Shown here one piece after another: positions 51,896 through 60,049 of a stretch of 64,000 bases of DNA; position 1 is the stretch's first letter; each line of letters begins with the position of its first letter. A program made the translations under genes and the position numbers. Source of the DNA: HGM04593 sp045592125 (lineage in GTDB: Bacteria; Bacteroidota; Bacteroidia; Bacteroidales; Bacteroidaceae); the NCBI GenBank assembly GCA_045592125.1, contig JAZNUE010000079.1:1-64000 (forward strand), read 5' to 3'. The notes under the pieces were generated by a model, which was given only the letters and a program-made list of their open reading frames with translations, made no database searches and was not told the DNA's origin.

Positions 51896-53659
51896 TTATT
51901 CGTTAGAAACCTGTTTTGTCGCAAGCAACGCCTCAAGCTCGGCGCTGAACCTGTTATACTGCTCGCTCTTGAACTGCGAGTAGTTCATCTGCTTGCAAAT
52001 GTTGATGACTCTCTTGAAGAATGTAGAAACCTCCTGGAAATCCTCAAAGCTGTACTCGGCGCGGCACATGCCTGTAACCAGCCGCAGAATCTCCTGCTGG
52101 CGCTCGAGCGGGGTAACAGCGTCCACCTCGTCAAAGGCATCCTGCTGCAGTACCACAAAGTCAATGAGCTCCGACTTCCAGAACGTAACATGATAGTCTA
52201 CAGGCACGCCGTCATCGCCAAGGATGTTTATCTGCTCAGCAATCTCCTTTCCGCGCAGCAGGCGTGTCTTCGCCTCGTTGACCATGGGCAGCCATCCTTC
52301 GCCAAGCAGCGGGTTAATGTATTCGGCAAACTCGGGATACTCAATATACTTTGAGTACGAGTCAATAGGGTTCACCGCCGGATAGCGCTTCTTGTCGGCA
52401 CGGTCCTGCTCAAGGGCATAGAAACAGCGCGCAACCTTCTTTGTATTCTCGGTCACAGGTTCCTTGAGGTTACCGCCGGCTGGCGACACAGTACCGATGA
52501 AGGTGATTGAGCCGGCCTCGCCGTTGTTCAGGTACACATATCCCGCACGGCTGTAGAAGTTGGCGATGATAGATGAGATATCCATCGGGAAGGCGTCGGG
52601 GCCAGGAAGTTCCTCCATGCGGTTCGACATCTCGCGCAGCGCCTGGGCCCAGCGCGATGTAGAGTCGGCCATGAGCAGCACCCTGAGTCCCATTGCACGG
52701 TAGTACTCGGCAATTGTCATTGCCGTGTACACCGAGGCCTCACGCGCTGCAACCGGCATGTTCGAGGTGTTGGCAATGATGATTGTACGCTCCATGAGCT
52801 TGCGGCCTGTATGCGGGTCAATGAGCTCGGGGAACTCGGTGAAGATTTCCACTACCTCGTTGGCGCGCTCGCCGCAGGCAGCTATAATCACTATGTCGGC
52901 CTCGGCCTGCTTTGATATCGCATGCTGGAGCACGGTCTTTCCTGTGCCGAAAGGACCGGGGATAAAGCCTGTACCGCCCTCAACAATAGGGTTAAGGGTA
53001 TCGAGCGTGCGCACACCCGTCTCAAGCATCTTGAATGGGCGCGGTTTCTCCCTGTAGTCGGTCATTGGCACACGTACGGGCCACTTCTGAATCATGTTCA
53101 GCGTCATCTCCTCGCCCTGCGCGTTTGCTATCACGGCAATTGTATCGGTAATCCTGTAGTCGCCCTCTGCTGCAATAGACTTCACTGTCCATGTGCCCTC
53201 AATCCCGAAGGGGGCCATAATCTTCAGGTTCTGGTGGTTCTCCTCAACGGCGCCCAGCCATGCCGCTGCAGCCACTGAGTCACCCGCCTTTACCAGCGGT
53301 TCAAAGTGCCAGACCTTATCCTCGTCGAGCGGGTTGGTATAGTCACCGCGCTTGAGGAACACGCCCTCCATCTTGTCAAGGTCATTCTGCAGGCCGTCGT
53401 AGTTCTTCGACAGCATGCCCGGAGCAAGCGAGACCTCAAGCATGTGGCCTGTAAATTCCGCCTCCTCGCCAATTCTCAAACGGCGTGTGCTCTCAAAAAC
53501 CTGAACATACACCCTGGCGCCGTTTACCTTGATGACCTCTGCCATCAAGCGGTCACCGCCGGTCTTTATATAGCAAATCTCGTTCTGCGCCACAGGACCG
53601 TCAACGGCCAGCAGCACCATGTTCGCTATAACACCGGTTACTTTTCCTTTTGTAGCCAT
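51896..53659 (-). CDS. ntpA: V-type ATPase subunit A (catalytic)
   Basis: 587 residues. P-loop GPFGTGKTVLQHAIS, the A-type insertion (non-homologous region) between residues ~110 and 190, Walker B-like VLLMADSTSRWAQALREMSNR, and PGPDAFPMDISSII. These mark the catalytic A subunit. An expected glutamate of GERANEVVE is present. Together with B, D, E, I and K it forms the ion-pumping complex. Confidence 0.95.
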   Translation of the reverse strand: MATKGKVTGVIANMVLLAVDGPVAQNEICYIKTGGDRLMAEVIKVNGARVYVQVFESTRRLRIGEEAEFTGHMLEVSLAPGMLSKNYDGLQNDLDKMEGVFLKRGDYTNPLDEDKVWHFEPLVKAGDSVAAAAWLGAVEENHQNLKIMAPFGIEGTWTVKSIAAEGDYRITDTIAVIANAQGEEMTLNMIQKWPVRVPMTDYREKPRPFKMLETGVRTLDTLNPIVEGGTGFIPGPFGTGKTVLQHAISKQAEADIVIIAACGERANEVVEIFTEFPELIDPHTGRKLMERTIIIANTSNMPVAAREASVYTAMTIAEYYRAMGLRVLLMADSTSRWAQALREMSNRMEELPGPDAFPMDISSIIANFYSRAGYVYLNNGEAGSITFIGTVSPAGGNLKEPVTENTKKVARCFYALEQDRADKKRYPAVNPIDSYSKYIEYPEFAEYINPLLGEGWLPMVNEAKTRLLRGKEIAEQINILGDDGVPVDYHVTFWKSELIDFVVLQQDAFDEVDAVTPLERQQEILRLVTGMCRAEYSFEDFQEVSTFFKRVINICKQMNYSQFKSEQYNRFSAELEALLATKQVSNE

Positions 53660-53704
53660 ATCTATATTTAATTACTTATTTTCTTATACTATCTGGAGGA
53701 GGAG

Positions 53705-54526
53705 TCAGTCCATCCCTTTCTTCAGGGCGGCAATCATCTCATTATACCGCTCCATTCCGCTCTCGGCATCGAGCCTTGCCCAGCGCTCTACAATTACCAG
53801 CTTCTGCAGGAACACAAAGAGCCTCTCTACCGAGAAATAGCAGAACACCGAGTTATCGTCGAGCCAGCGCCAGCGCATCTCGTCGAGCTGGTGCTCACGC
53901 TCCTGCAGGCGGCTGTTATCGCCAAGGCGCTGCACATCCTCAATGTAGTCAAGCGTTCCTGTGAGCCCGAAGTCACGTGCGCCCGAAGTGCGCAGTGCCT
54001 CGGCAACCTCGCCGCTGCCCACAACGCACTCCTCCACCCCAAGCCTGTACTTCCTTGCAGTCATGGCCACAAGAATGTTGTTCACGTTAAGGTTGAACGT
54101 GAACCATCCGGCAGCAAGGCTGTTTGGGCAGGAAACGGCATATTCGTAGTAATAGGCACTGAGGATATTCTCCCACACCACATTCTCCTGGGCCTCATGA
54201 GCAAAATAGTACTCAAGGAAACGTGGCAGATAGGCAGGGATATCCTTTGCCGGGACATCGCCGCACCTGCCAGCGTCAATAATGGCAAGCAGCTGCTCGC
54301 GGCTGTAGCAGCCCGGCTGCTGCAGCACGGCCTCCTCGCCACGGCGCAGCAGCGACAGCATGTTCGCGTTATCACGCTCAAGGAGTATGAGGTCTACCAC
54401 GCGGGCGTCCCCGGCCGACAAGGAGGGATATATCTCCTCCCTGAAACGCTCCACCGAGTACTGGCACTTGGTCCCGTCGAATGTGACATCGGGCAGGCCC
54501 GCAACAAGGCAATGATAGCTGCTCAT
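53705..54526 (-). CDS. DUF2764 family protein of the V-ATPase operon
   Basis: 273 residues, helical, cytoplasmic. It begins MSSYHCLVAGLPDVTF, the DUF2764 signature. This family occurs between E and A genes in the V-ATPase operons of Bacteroidetes and Chlamydiae, where no recognisable subunit C gene is present. A role in place of subunit C is therefore a reasonable inference, not shown. 3 bp separate it from subunit E, 45 bp from subunit A. Confidence 0.85.
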   Translation of the reverse strand: MSSYHCLVAGLPDVTFDGTKCQYSVERFREEIYPSLSAGDARVVDLILLERDNANMLSLLRRGEEAVLQQPGCYSREQLLAIIDAGRCGDVPAKDIPAYLPRFLEYYFAHEAQENVVWENILSAYYYEYAVSCPNSLAAGWFTFNLNVNNILVAMTARKYRLGVEECVVGSGEVAEALRTSGARDFGLTGTLDYIEDVQRLGDNSRLQEREHQLDEMRWRWLDDNSVFCYFSVERLFVFLQKLVIVERWARLDAESGMERYNEMIAALKKGMD

Positions 54527-54529
54527 TGA

Positions 54530-55120
54530 TTACGAAAATAGAAGTTCAACCATCTGGGGCCTGAGGAAGGCCTTGAAGAAAGCCTCGAACTCGCCCTCAC
54601 CGAAATTAACCTTGTACGAACCGTCGGCAGGAGCAATGGAGAACTGCGCCTTCTTGCCGTTCACCTGTTCAATCGCTACGCCCTTGTCGAGCAGCGCCTT
54701 GGCATTCTTTGCAAAATAGGCCTTCAGCTGCTCAGCCTCCGATGTAGAGATAACAAGCTGCTCGTTAGCGCTCCAGCGCTCAGCAATCTTTACAAGCAGC
54801 GCCTTTATGGTGTCGCCGGCAAGCGCCTCCTTTACAGCAGCCTTAACCACTGAATCGGTCACAATGTTAGCAGCCTCGGACTTCAGCGCCCCAATGGCCT
54901 GCGCTCCGTAGAGCCTAATCTCGGCACGGCTGTTCTCGCCCAGTTCGGCAGCCTTCTTCTCTGCAGCAGCAACCAAGGCCTCGGCCTCGGCCTGCGCCTT
55001 CTTGACAATACCGGCAGCCTGCGCCTTCGCCTCCTCGACAATGCGCGCAGCCTCAACGTTACCCTTCTCCACGCCCTCGGCATAGATTTTCTCGGTCAGT
55101 TCCTGAATCTTATTTTCCAT
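54530..55120 (-). CDS. ntpE: V-type ATPase subunit E (peripheral stalk)
   Basis: 196 residues. The long N-terminal helix with alanine/glutamate heptads (EGVEKGNVEAARIVEEAKAQ, IVKKAQAEAEALVAAAEKKA) and a globular C-terminal half are as expected for the stalk subunit E. First gene of the operon, 94 bp past the -7 box. Confidence 0.9.
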   Translation of the reverse strand: MENKIQELTEKIYAEGVEKGNVEAARIVEEAKAQAAGIVKKAQAEAEALVAAAEKKAAELGENSRAEIRLYGAQAIGALKSEAANIVTDSVVKAAVKEALAGDTIKALLVKIAERWSANEQLVISTSEAEQLKAYFAKNAKALLDKGVAIEQVNGKKAQFSIAPADGSYKVNFGEGEFEAFFKAFLRPQMVELLFS

Positions 55121-55213
55121 ATATCATTTATTATTTATTACTTTCAACAACGCAAAATTCGCCTAAAATTCCCGGTTATCACATTCCATATTCAACCCGA
55201 AATTAGCAATTTA

Positions 55214-55221
55214 CAAAAGTA
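55214..55221 (-). promoter_or_regulatory. -7 box TACTTTTG of the V-ATPase operon
   Basis: Minus-strand TACTTTTG fits TAnnTTTG, giving a leader of about 87 nt before subunit E. The -33 region is only a weak TTAAA. Confidence 0.5.
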
Positions 55222-55296
55222 GCATTTATATTTAACATCTTTAGCATTTTAAAAGGACAATTTTTGCAAATAACGAAATTTTTCTTTAATTGAAGG

Positions 55297-55481
55297 GAAC
55301 AGCGCTGAAAGTGTCGTCTGAGGGGGGGGGACTTCTTTTTTCGCGGTGCTGTTCCTTTTGACGCCACTTGCTGCCCGCAACCCAAGCGGTGTGACTTAGC
55401 AGCCACACTACACTTGACCTGTTGCTGCAATTGTCGTCTAAAGGGGTACTTCTTTTTTGCAGAAAAAGAAGTACCCCTTTT
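55297..55481. repeat. Nested hairpin element with G9 tract and a type E hairpin
   Basis: An outer stem GGGAACAGC / GCTGTTCC (about 55297-55358) encloses CGTCTGAGGGGGGGGGACTT. A diverged family hairpin follows (55359-55438: GCAAC, CC, AAGCG, G, TGTG, loop, CACA, CTA, CACTT, GACCT, GTTGC, one stem mismatch). A strong hairpin with arms AAAGGGGTACTTCTTTTT at 55440-55481 comes last and looks like a bidirectional terminator. The gap 55121-55702 has no gene. Confidence 0.7.
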
Positions 55482-55702
55482 CACAAAGAGATACTTCCAA
55501 CATTTACTAAACAACTAAGAAAAAACTATACTATCATTACTCTCGTCTTGAGAGTATTGCAAATGTATTCATTATTTTTTCCACTTGCAACAGTTGACGA
55601 AAATTTATTTATAAAAACTAAAAAATATTCTATAATCAGGCATAAATAAACAACGAATGAGAATCTGTATCATGGCCTGATTATACATCAGACAAGTATA
55701 AC

Positions 55703-56539
55703 TTAGTCTACGCTACCGCAAACAATATTGTAAACCATAAAATATGACTTCGTCAAATCAATTCCCTCATGCTCGCCTTTGACGGAAATTTCCGGATATA
55801 CACTGAATCCATCAAACCAGAAAGGATTCTTTGCCGTAAATACATATTCATCTGCCGGGGCGGCAGCAAGGTTATTCCAATGATACTTTATTGAGGCAAT
55901 CTCAAAATCCCCGACAGTATCATCCGCAATTTCAAGCCGCATAGTTGCCGTTGCCTGAAATTCAGGCCTTTCCCCGTTTGATGACATCCAGTCTGCATTG
56001 CAATTGCACGTTATCTTATTACCATTCACAGCAGCAGTATAAGACATAGCAAATTCTTCTCCATTAGAAGAAAGCGTCCAGAGATCAAGATTTAGCGAGG
56101 GGATTATCTTCAGTGCCGGTTTCTCATTAAATATGCATATCTCAGCCTTGCATTTCGGCAAATCTGTTTCAAGATAATCATCTCCCGAGACATTCACGTC
56201 CCATGTTATTTCATGATAGCCATGTGCAAGACCAGAGAGCGGGCATTTGAATTTCATGACATCAGCATATTCAACCTCCTGAACCACAGTTCCATCAATA
56301 AGCATCTTAAAGCTATTGACTTTAACAGCAGACGACGCCTTTAGGTTCATGATGTTTAAAGTTGCCTCATAGGAATCATCATTTTCAAACCACGAGCCAC
56401 CGCTTGACAACGAGTAAGAGAACGACACTGCGCTGTCAGGGACTGCTACAGGCCCTGATGAACCGTCATCAGTACTGCAGGAAACTACCGAGACAAGCAA
56501 CATCGCCAATGCCAATCCTCTAAAAACAAATCTTTTCAT
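55703..56539 (-). CDS. Lipoprotein, beta-rich, unknown
   Basis: 278 residues from ATG at 56539 (MKRFVFRGLALAMLLVSVVSC), a clear lipobox with Cys at 21; earlier in-frame starts lack sense. The mature protein is beta-rich: SFSYSLSSGGSWFENDD, SFKMLIDGTVVQEVE, HGYHEITWDVNVSGDDY, suggesting one or two Ig-like modules. No catalytic motif is seen. It follows the MFS gene by 49 bp and may be cotranscribed. Exported to the outer or inner membrane; role unknown. Confidence 0.75.
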   Translation of the reverse strand: MKRFVFRGLALAMLLVSVVSCSTDDGSSGPVAVPDSAVSFSYSLSSGGSWFENDDSYEATLNIMNLKASSAVKVNSFKMLIDGTVVQEVEYADVMKFKCPLSGLAHGYHEITWDVNVSGDDYLETDLPKCKAEICIFNEKPALKIIPSLNLDLWTLSSNGEEFAMSYTAAVNGNKITCNCNADWMSSNGERPEFQATATMRLEIADDTVGDFEIASIKYHWNNLAAAPADEYVFTAKNPFWFDGFSVYPEISVKGEHEGIDLTKSYFMVYNIVCGSVD

Positions 56540-56588
56540 AGAATAAATATTTAAATGGTTGATAATAATTATCATCATAGCATAGCGC

Positions 56589-57794
56589 CTACCGCAGCCT
56601 GTGGCGCATAAAGTGCTTTGAAACAAAATACACAAAATATACAAATGCAGCAAAAACAAGTATAGCGCCGAAGGCAAAGCTGCCTGAATAGCCGTTCACC
56701 GACAGTGTGCCGCCAAGCAACATTCCCGCGCCTATGCCCACATCCCAGCCCGTGAGGTATGTAGCGTTTGCCGTTGCGCGGCGTGAATGGGGCGCCATGT
56801 TAATGAACAAGGTATTGAACGCAGGGAATATCGTGCCGAAGCCGTAGCCAACGAGGAATGCCGAAAGGAAATAAAGCACATACCCCACCCCAATGCTGTA
56901 CCCGCAGGCCAGCGCCAGCAAGGCCTCGCCAATAACTCCGGCCAGCGCAATTACTATGCCGCGTGAGATTGTCTGCGTTATGTAGCCCTTATCGACTCGC
57001 TTGCCCGACAGCAGGCGCGACACAATGAGGCCCGCCCCCTGCACCGTGAAGAAGAGTCCCACTCCGCTGGTTATTCCAACCTCCGAAGCATAAATGGCAA
57101 TATAAGAAGAGGTCATTCCATAAGGGATAGCAAGCATGAAGAAGGCGACCGAGGCCGGTATTCCTGCAAGCAGTATAAAGCGGTCGATTGAGAACACCTT
57201 TTCCACTTTCTCTAGCGGCTGGCGCCACCTTACCTTCACAAGCACAGCGAACAGCAGGCCCACACAGGCCACTAGCAGCGCGGCAAGGAACAGCAAAGTA
57301 TAGTTGCCGCCCTCAATGATGAACAGGCCAGTCATTGGACCGAAGGCCATGGCAAGGTTATTTGTGACACCGAAGTACCCGAGCCCCTCGCCCCTTCGCG
57401 ACGAAGGCATTATATCTATGACAAGTGTATTTCCCGTTGTGTTCAGCGCGCCGAAAGCAAAGCCATGCAGCACCCTAAGGATTATGAACACTATAATATC
57501 GGCGAAGGCGAACAGGTACCCAACGAAAGCCAAGGCAAACAGGGCATACGAGACCACATACACCTTCTTTCGCGGAAGCACATCGGCCACAAAGCCTGCG
57601 AATGGCCGTATACAGAGCACTGCCACCACATAGCACGACAGCACAAGGCCCACAATATCGGGTTCGAGCCCAAAGTTCTCTACCAGATAGAACGGCAGCG
57701 TGGGCACGAGCAGGAAAAATGAAAACGCAGTAAGGAAATTGGCCAGGCACATGAAAATGTAGCTGCGCGTGAAAAGCCTGTCATCAGCACTCAT
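56589..57794 (-). CDS. Major facilitator superfamily transporter
   Basis: 401 residues with twelve predicted membrane helices. Motif A-like GFVADVLPRKKVYVVSY lies between TM2 and TM3 (the usual G(F)xxDxxxRK pattern) and a repeat of it, GKRVDKGYI, in the second half. It resembles drug or sugar-efflux MFS proteins of the EmrD/Bcr/AraJ kind, but the substrate cannot be told. TAnnTTTG box at 57820-57827. It is divergent from the DUF2178-like/XRE pair. Confidence 0.9.
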   Translation of the reverse strand: MSADDRLFTRSYIFMCLANFLTAFSFFLLVPTLPFYLVENFGLEPDIVGLVLSCYVVAVLCIRPFAGFVADVLPRKKVYVVSYALFALAFVGYLFAFADIIVFIILRVLHGFAFGALNTTGNTLVIDIMPSSRRGEGLGYFGVTNNLAMAFGPMTGLFIIEGGNYTLLFLAALLVACVGLLFAVLVKVRWRQPLEKVEKVFSIDRFILLAGIPASVAFFMLAIPYGMTSSYIAIYASEVGITSGVGLFFTVQGAGLIVSRLLSGKRVDKGYITQTISRGIVIALAGVIGEALLALACGYSIGVGYVLYFLSAFLVGYGFGTIFPAFNTLFINMAPHSRRATANATYLTGWDVGIGAGMLLGGTLSVNGYSGSFAFGAILVFAAFVYFVYFVSKHFMRHRLR

Positions 57795-57819
57795 AACACC
57801 TTAATATTATATTCAGACG

Positions 57820-57827
57820 CAAATTTA
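57820..57827 (-). promoter_or_regulatory. -7 box TAAATTTG of the MFS gene
   Basis: Minus-strand TAAATTTG fits TAnnTTTG, 25 bp before the MFS start codon. A TTTG lies about 18 bp upstream. Confidence 0.5.
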
Positions 57828-57915
57828 GGAAAAAAGCAGAACAAACATGCAGCAAAGAGTAAAAAAGATTTTTCATACAGCAAGCAAACATTTTGTCAAT
57901 TTTACTTGTCTATTT

Positions 57916-57936
57916 GTAAAGTATACTTTACTTTTG
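57916..57936 (+). promoter_or_regulatory. Palindromic operator over the -7 box of the membrane protein/XRE pair
   Basis: GTAAAGTATACTTTAC (57916-57931) is a perfect 16-bp palindrome. Its right end runs into TACTTTTG (57929-57936), a TAnnTTTG box, with TTG about 20 bp upstream. The XRE protein encoded by the same transcript is the likely binder. Confidence 0.7.
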
Positions 57937-58023
57937 CTGCGTGATCACAATTTAGAAGTGTTTAGTTTAACCCGAAGAGACGGACAATCCACAGCCGCCG
58001 CTTCACAAAAAAAGAGAACGATT

Positions 58024-58440
58024 ATGAAAACAATGCTTTTCCCACACAGTTTCCAAAGACCCGGATGGATTATCTTCACCCTGTCGGCAATGCTTGGAGC
58101 AGGAATTATCCTTCAGCAGAATTTCGGCATACTGCCGCTGCTCGACGACTGGGCCTATGTTGTAAACAACATTGCAATAATAGGCATTATTACAGGCGGC
58201 ATACTTGCGACATGCTCAAGCGAGAAGGTTGAGGACGAAATGATAAGCAGCATAAGGCTAAGCTCATTGCTCACAGCGCTCTACATCCATTATGCACTTA
58301 TAATAGCAGCCTCCTTGCTGGTGTACGGCCTGGACTTCCTGAATGTAATGCTGTACGGAATGTTCACAATTATCATTATCTTTATGGCCGTATTCCGCTG
58401 GAGGATATGGCAGATGAAAAAGGAGGAAAAAGATGAATAA
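58024..58440 (+). CDS. DUF2178-like four-helix membrane protein
   Basis: 138 residues from ATG at 58024 (MKTMLFPHSFQRPGWIIF). Four hydrophobic helices, about 15-33, 45-67, 82-103 and 108-128, then a charged tail (QMKKEEKDE). This size and arrangement, followed by a small XRE regulator overlapping the stop by 8 nt, is a common two-gene unit in Bacteroidetes and Firmicutes. Its function is unknown; it might act as a membrane sensor for the regulator. Confidence 0.7.
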   Translation: MKTMLFPHSFQRPGWIIFTLSAMLGAGIILQQNFGILPLLDDWAYVVNNIAIIGIITGGILATCSSEKVEDEMISSIRLSSLLTALYIHYALIIAASLLVYGLDFLNVMLYGMFTIIIIFMAVFRWRIWQMKKEEKDE

Positions 58441-58633
58441 CAGGATTAAGGTTGCCCGCGCCGGGCTGCGCATGACACAGCAGCAGCTTGCCGAGGCGGC
58501 AGGAGTGAGCCGCCAGACAGTAAACGCAATAGAGAGCGGCAAGTTCGTGCCATCGACAGTGCTGGCACTAAAAATGGCAAGAATCTTCGGCTGCAAGGTA
58601 GAAGAGATTTTCCAACTGGAAGACGAGGATTAA
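58433..58633 (+). CDS. XRE-family helix-turn-helix regulator
   Basis: 66 residues, a bare HTH of the COG1476/YozG type: NRIKVARAGLRMTQQQLAEAAGVSRQTVNAIESGKFVPSTVLALKM has the five-helix Cro/C1 pattern, with recognition helix SRQTVNAIE. Ends with the family's KVEEIFQLED tail. Autoregulation through the palindrome at 57916 is likely. Confidence 0.9.
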   Translation: MNNRIKVARAGLRMTQQQLAEAAGVSRQTVNAIESGKFVPSTVLALKMARIFGCKVEEIFQLEDED

Positions 58634-58707
58634 GAAGGCCCGGCAGCCTGCGAACTCCCTCCCCCTTGGGTACTCCCTCTAAGAGGGAGAGTCTTGCACC
58701 GCACGGG

Positions 58708-58897
58708 AACAGAGAACAGGCCTGTTCTCTGTTCTCTGTACTCTGTTATCTATTTCAAGATTTTTTCGGGACCATGCGGTTGAGCGCGCGAAGAGTAACG
58801 GAGAGTTGAAAAATGAAAGTGGAAAGAAGCGCACTCTGTCCTCTGCCATCTGTTCTCTGCCATCTGTTCTCTGTACTCTGTTCTCTGTACTCTGTTA
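58708..58897 (+). repeat. TCTGTWC heptamer arrays and a 26-bp palindrome
   Basis: AACAGAGAACAGG and CCTGTTCTCTGTT form a perfect palindrome (58708-58733) that runs into heptamers to 58751. A second array (58833-58897) uses TCTGTTC, TCTGTAC and TCTGCCA and ends TCTGTTA directly against the stop codon of the next gene (58898-58900). Confidence 0.8.
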
Positions 58898-60046
58898 TCA
58901 TCCTCCATAGAGGAAATACCACCAGTAGGTCCTTCCGAACTTACGGCGCACATAGTTGTTGCGCATGAGCGCGTCGTCATACTCCCGCTCAATCCCGCGC
59001 AATTGCTCAAACTGCTCAAAGAGCGTGTCGCTCTCAAGTTCCAGCGTATACCCGTCGGAGAACTCCGAAAGCAGCAGCAGCGCCTCGCGGTAGTGCTTAG
59101 GCAACGAGTCGGGAGCATATGTGCCGCACAGGCTCTTAAGCTCCGCCCCAAACTCAATCACCTGCTTCTCGAGCAGCAGGGCCGTTAGGTAGTAGTCGCG
59201 CACGACAGTGCCAAGCGTGTCGGCATAGGCAAGGCGGCGCAGGTAAGCAAGCACCTCCTCTTTAGCCTCAGGCGCTCCGCCTAGCATAGAGAACACCGTA
59301 TCGGGGAGCAACGGGGATGTCTGCAGGGCAAAGGGCAGCAATCCCTCGGCGCCATAGGGCTGTGGATATTCAAAGGCACGCTCGCCCAGCAGGTTCTCCT
59401 TAGCCATGATATATGCACGGAGCGCCGTGAGCTCGCGCGAAGCGTCAAGCGACCTGTACCCCACGCCAAGAGCACCCTTGACATCGCCATCCTTATGGCG
59501 GGCCGCGGCAAGAGCCTCACGCTTGAAGTTCTCCTCACCGTTAGACAATGTGCCAACTACAAGAAACATAATTACAAAAAGCACAAGGTTGCGCCATATT
59601 ATCCTGTTAGTGCTCATTGTAATGTCCTTTATCTTCTCAAAGAGCACGCGTTGCAGGATAAACGCCAATGCTGCGTATATGGCCATCCCCACAGCGAACA
59701 CCACAATCCACTTTGTGCCCGACCAGCCGCCCACATATATCGTGCGGTCAATATCGGTGAGGAACGCCAGCAGCAGCGCCGAGGGCAGATAGGCCATGGC
59801 AGTCCATTCGCGCCTGAACCTGGCCAGCCTGTTCAGCCACACGGCCAGCAGAGTGAGCAACGGTGCAGCAATGGCAGCCACAAGATAGCCGTTATATTCA
59901 AGCCTGCCTGTTGCCACCTGGCTGTATAGCGCCTCAAGCAGCGGCGACTGGTAGAAGGCAATGAAGCAGAAAGAGAGCACAGCAAAGAGTGTGGCACAGA
60001 AGCATGCCACAACCCTTTGCAGACGTTTCTCCTCTTTATTCCTCAT
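58898..60046 (-). CDS. DUF6057-like membrane protein
   Basis: 382 residues. Five N-terminal membrane helices within the first ~185 residues (VVACFCATLFAVLSFCFIAF, LVAAIAAPLLTLLAVWL, and others). The C-terminal ~200 residues are helical and TPR-like (ALAAARHKDGDVKGAL, ELTALRAYIMAKENLLG, YYLTALLLEKQVIEF). This is the design of Bacteroidetes DUF6057 proteins, function unknown. It lies 3 bp after glgB, so it is probably cotranscribed with the glycogen branching enzyme. Confidence 0.7.
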   Translation of the reverse strand: MRNKEEKRLQRVVACFCATLFAVLSFCFIAFYQSPLLEALYSQVATGRLEYNGYLVAAIAAPLLTLLAVWLNRLARFRREWTAMAYLPSALLLAFLTDIDRTIYVGGWSGTKWIVVFAVGMAIYAALAFILQRVLFEKIKDITMSTNRIIWRNLVLFVIMFLVVGTLSNGEENFKREALAAARHKDGDVKGALGVGYRSLDASRELTALRAYIMAKENLLGERAFEYPQPYGAEGLLPFALQTSPLLPDTVFSMLGGAPEAKEEVLAYLRRLAYADTLGTVVRDYYLTALLLEKQVIEFGAELKSLCGTYAPDSLPKHYREALLLLSEFSDGYTLELESDTLFEQFEQLRGIEREYDDALMRNNYVRRKFGRTYWWYFLYGG

Positions 60047-60049
60047 ATG

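Noticed and set aside
55631..55684. Inverted repeat ATAATCAGGCAT / ATGGCCTGATTAT as a terminator
   Set aside because: The 28-nt spacing and lack of a T run make it weak; noted only as a possible structure after the lipoprotein gene.
57847..58023. N-terminal extension of the DUF2178-like protein from 57847
   Set aside because: It would translate through the operator and promoter at 57916-57936; the ATG at 58024 starts a normal membrane protein.
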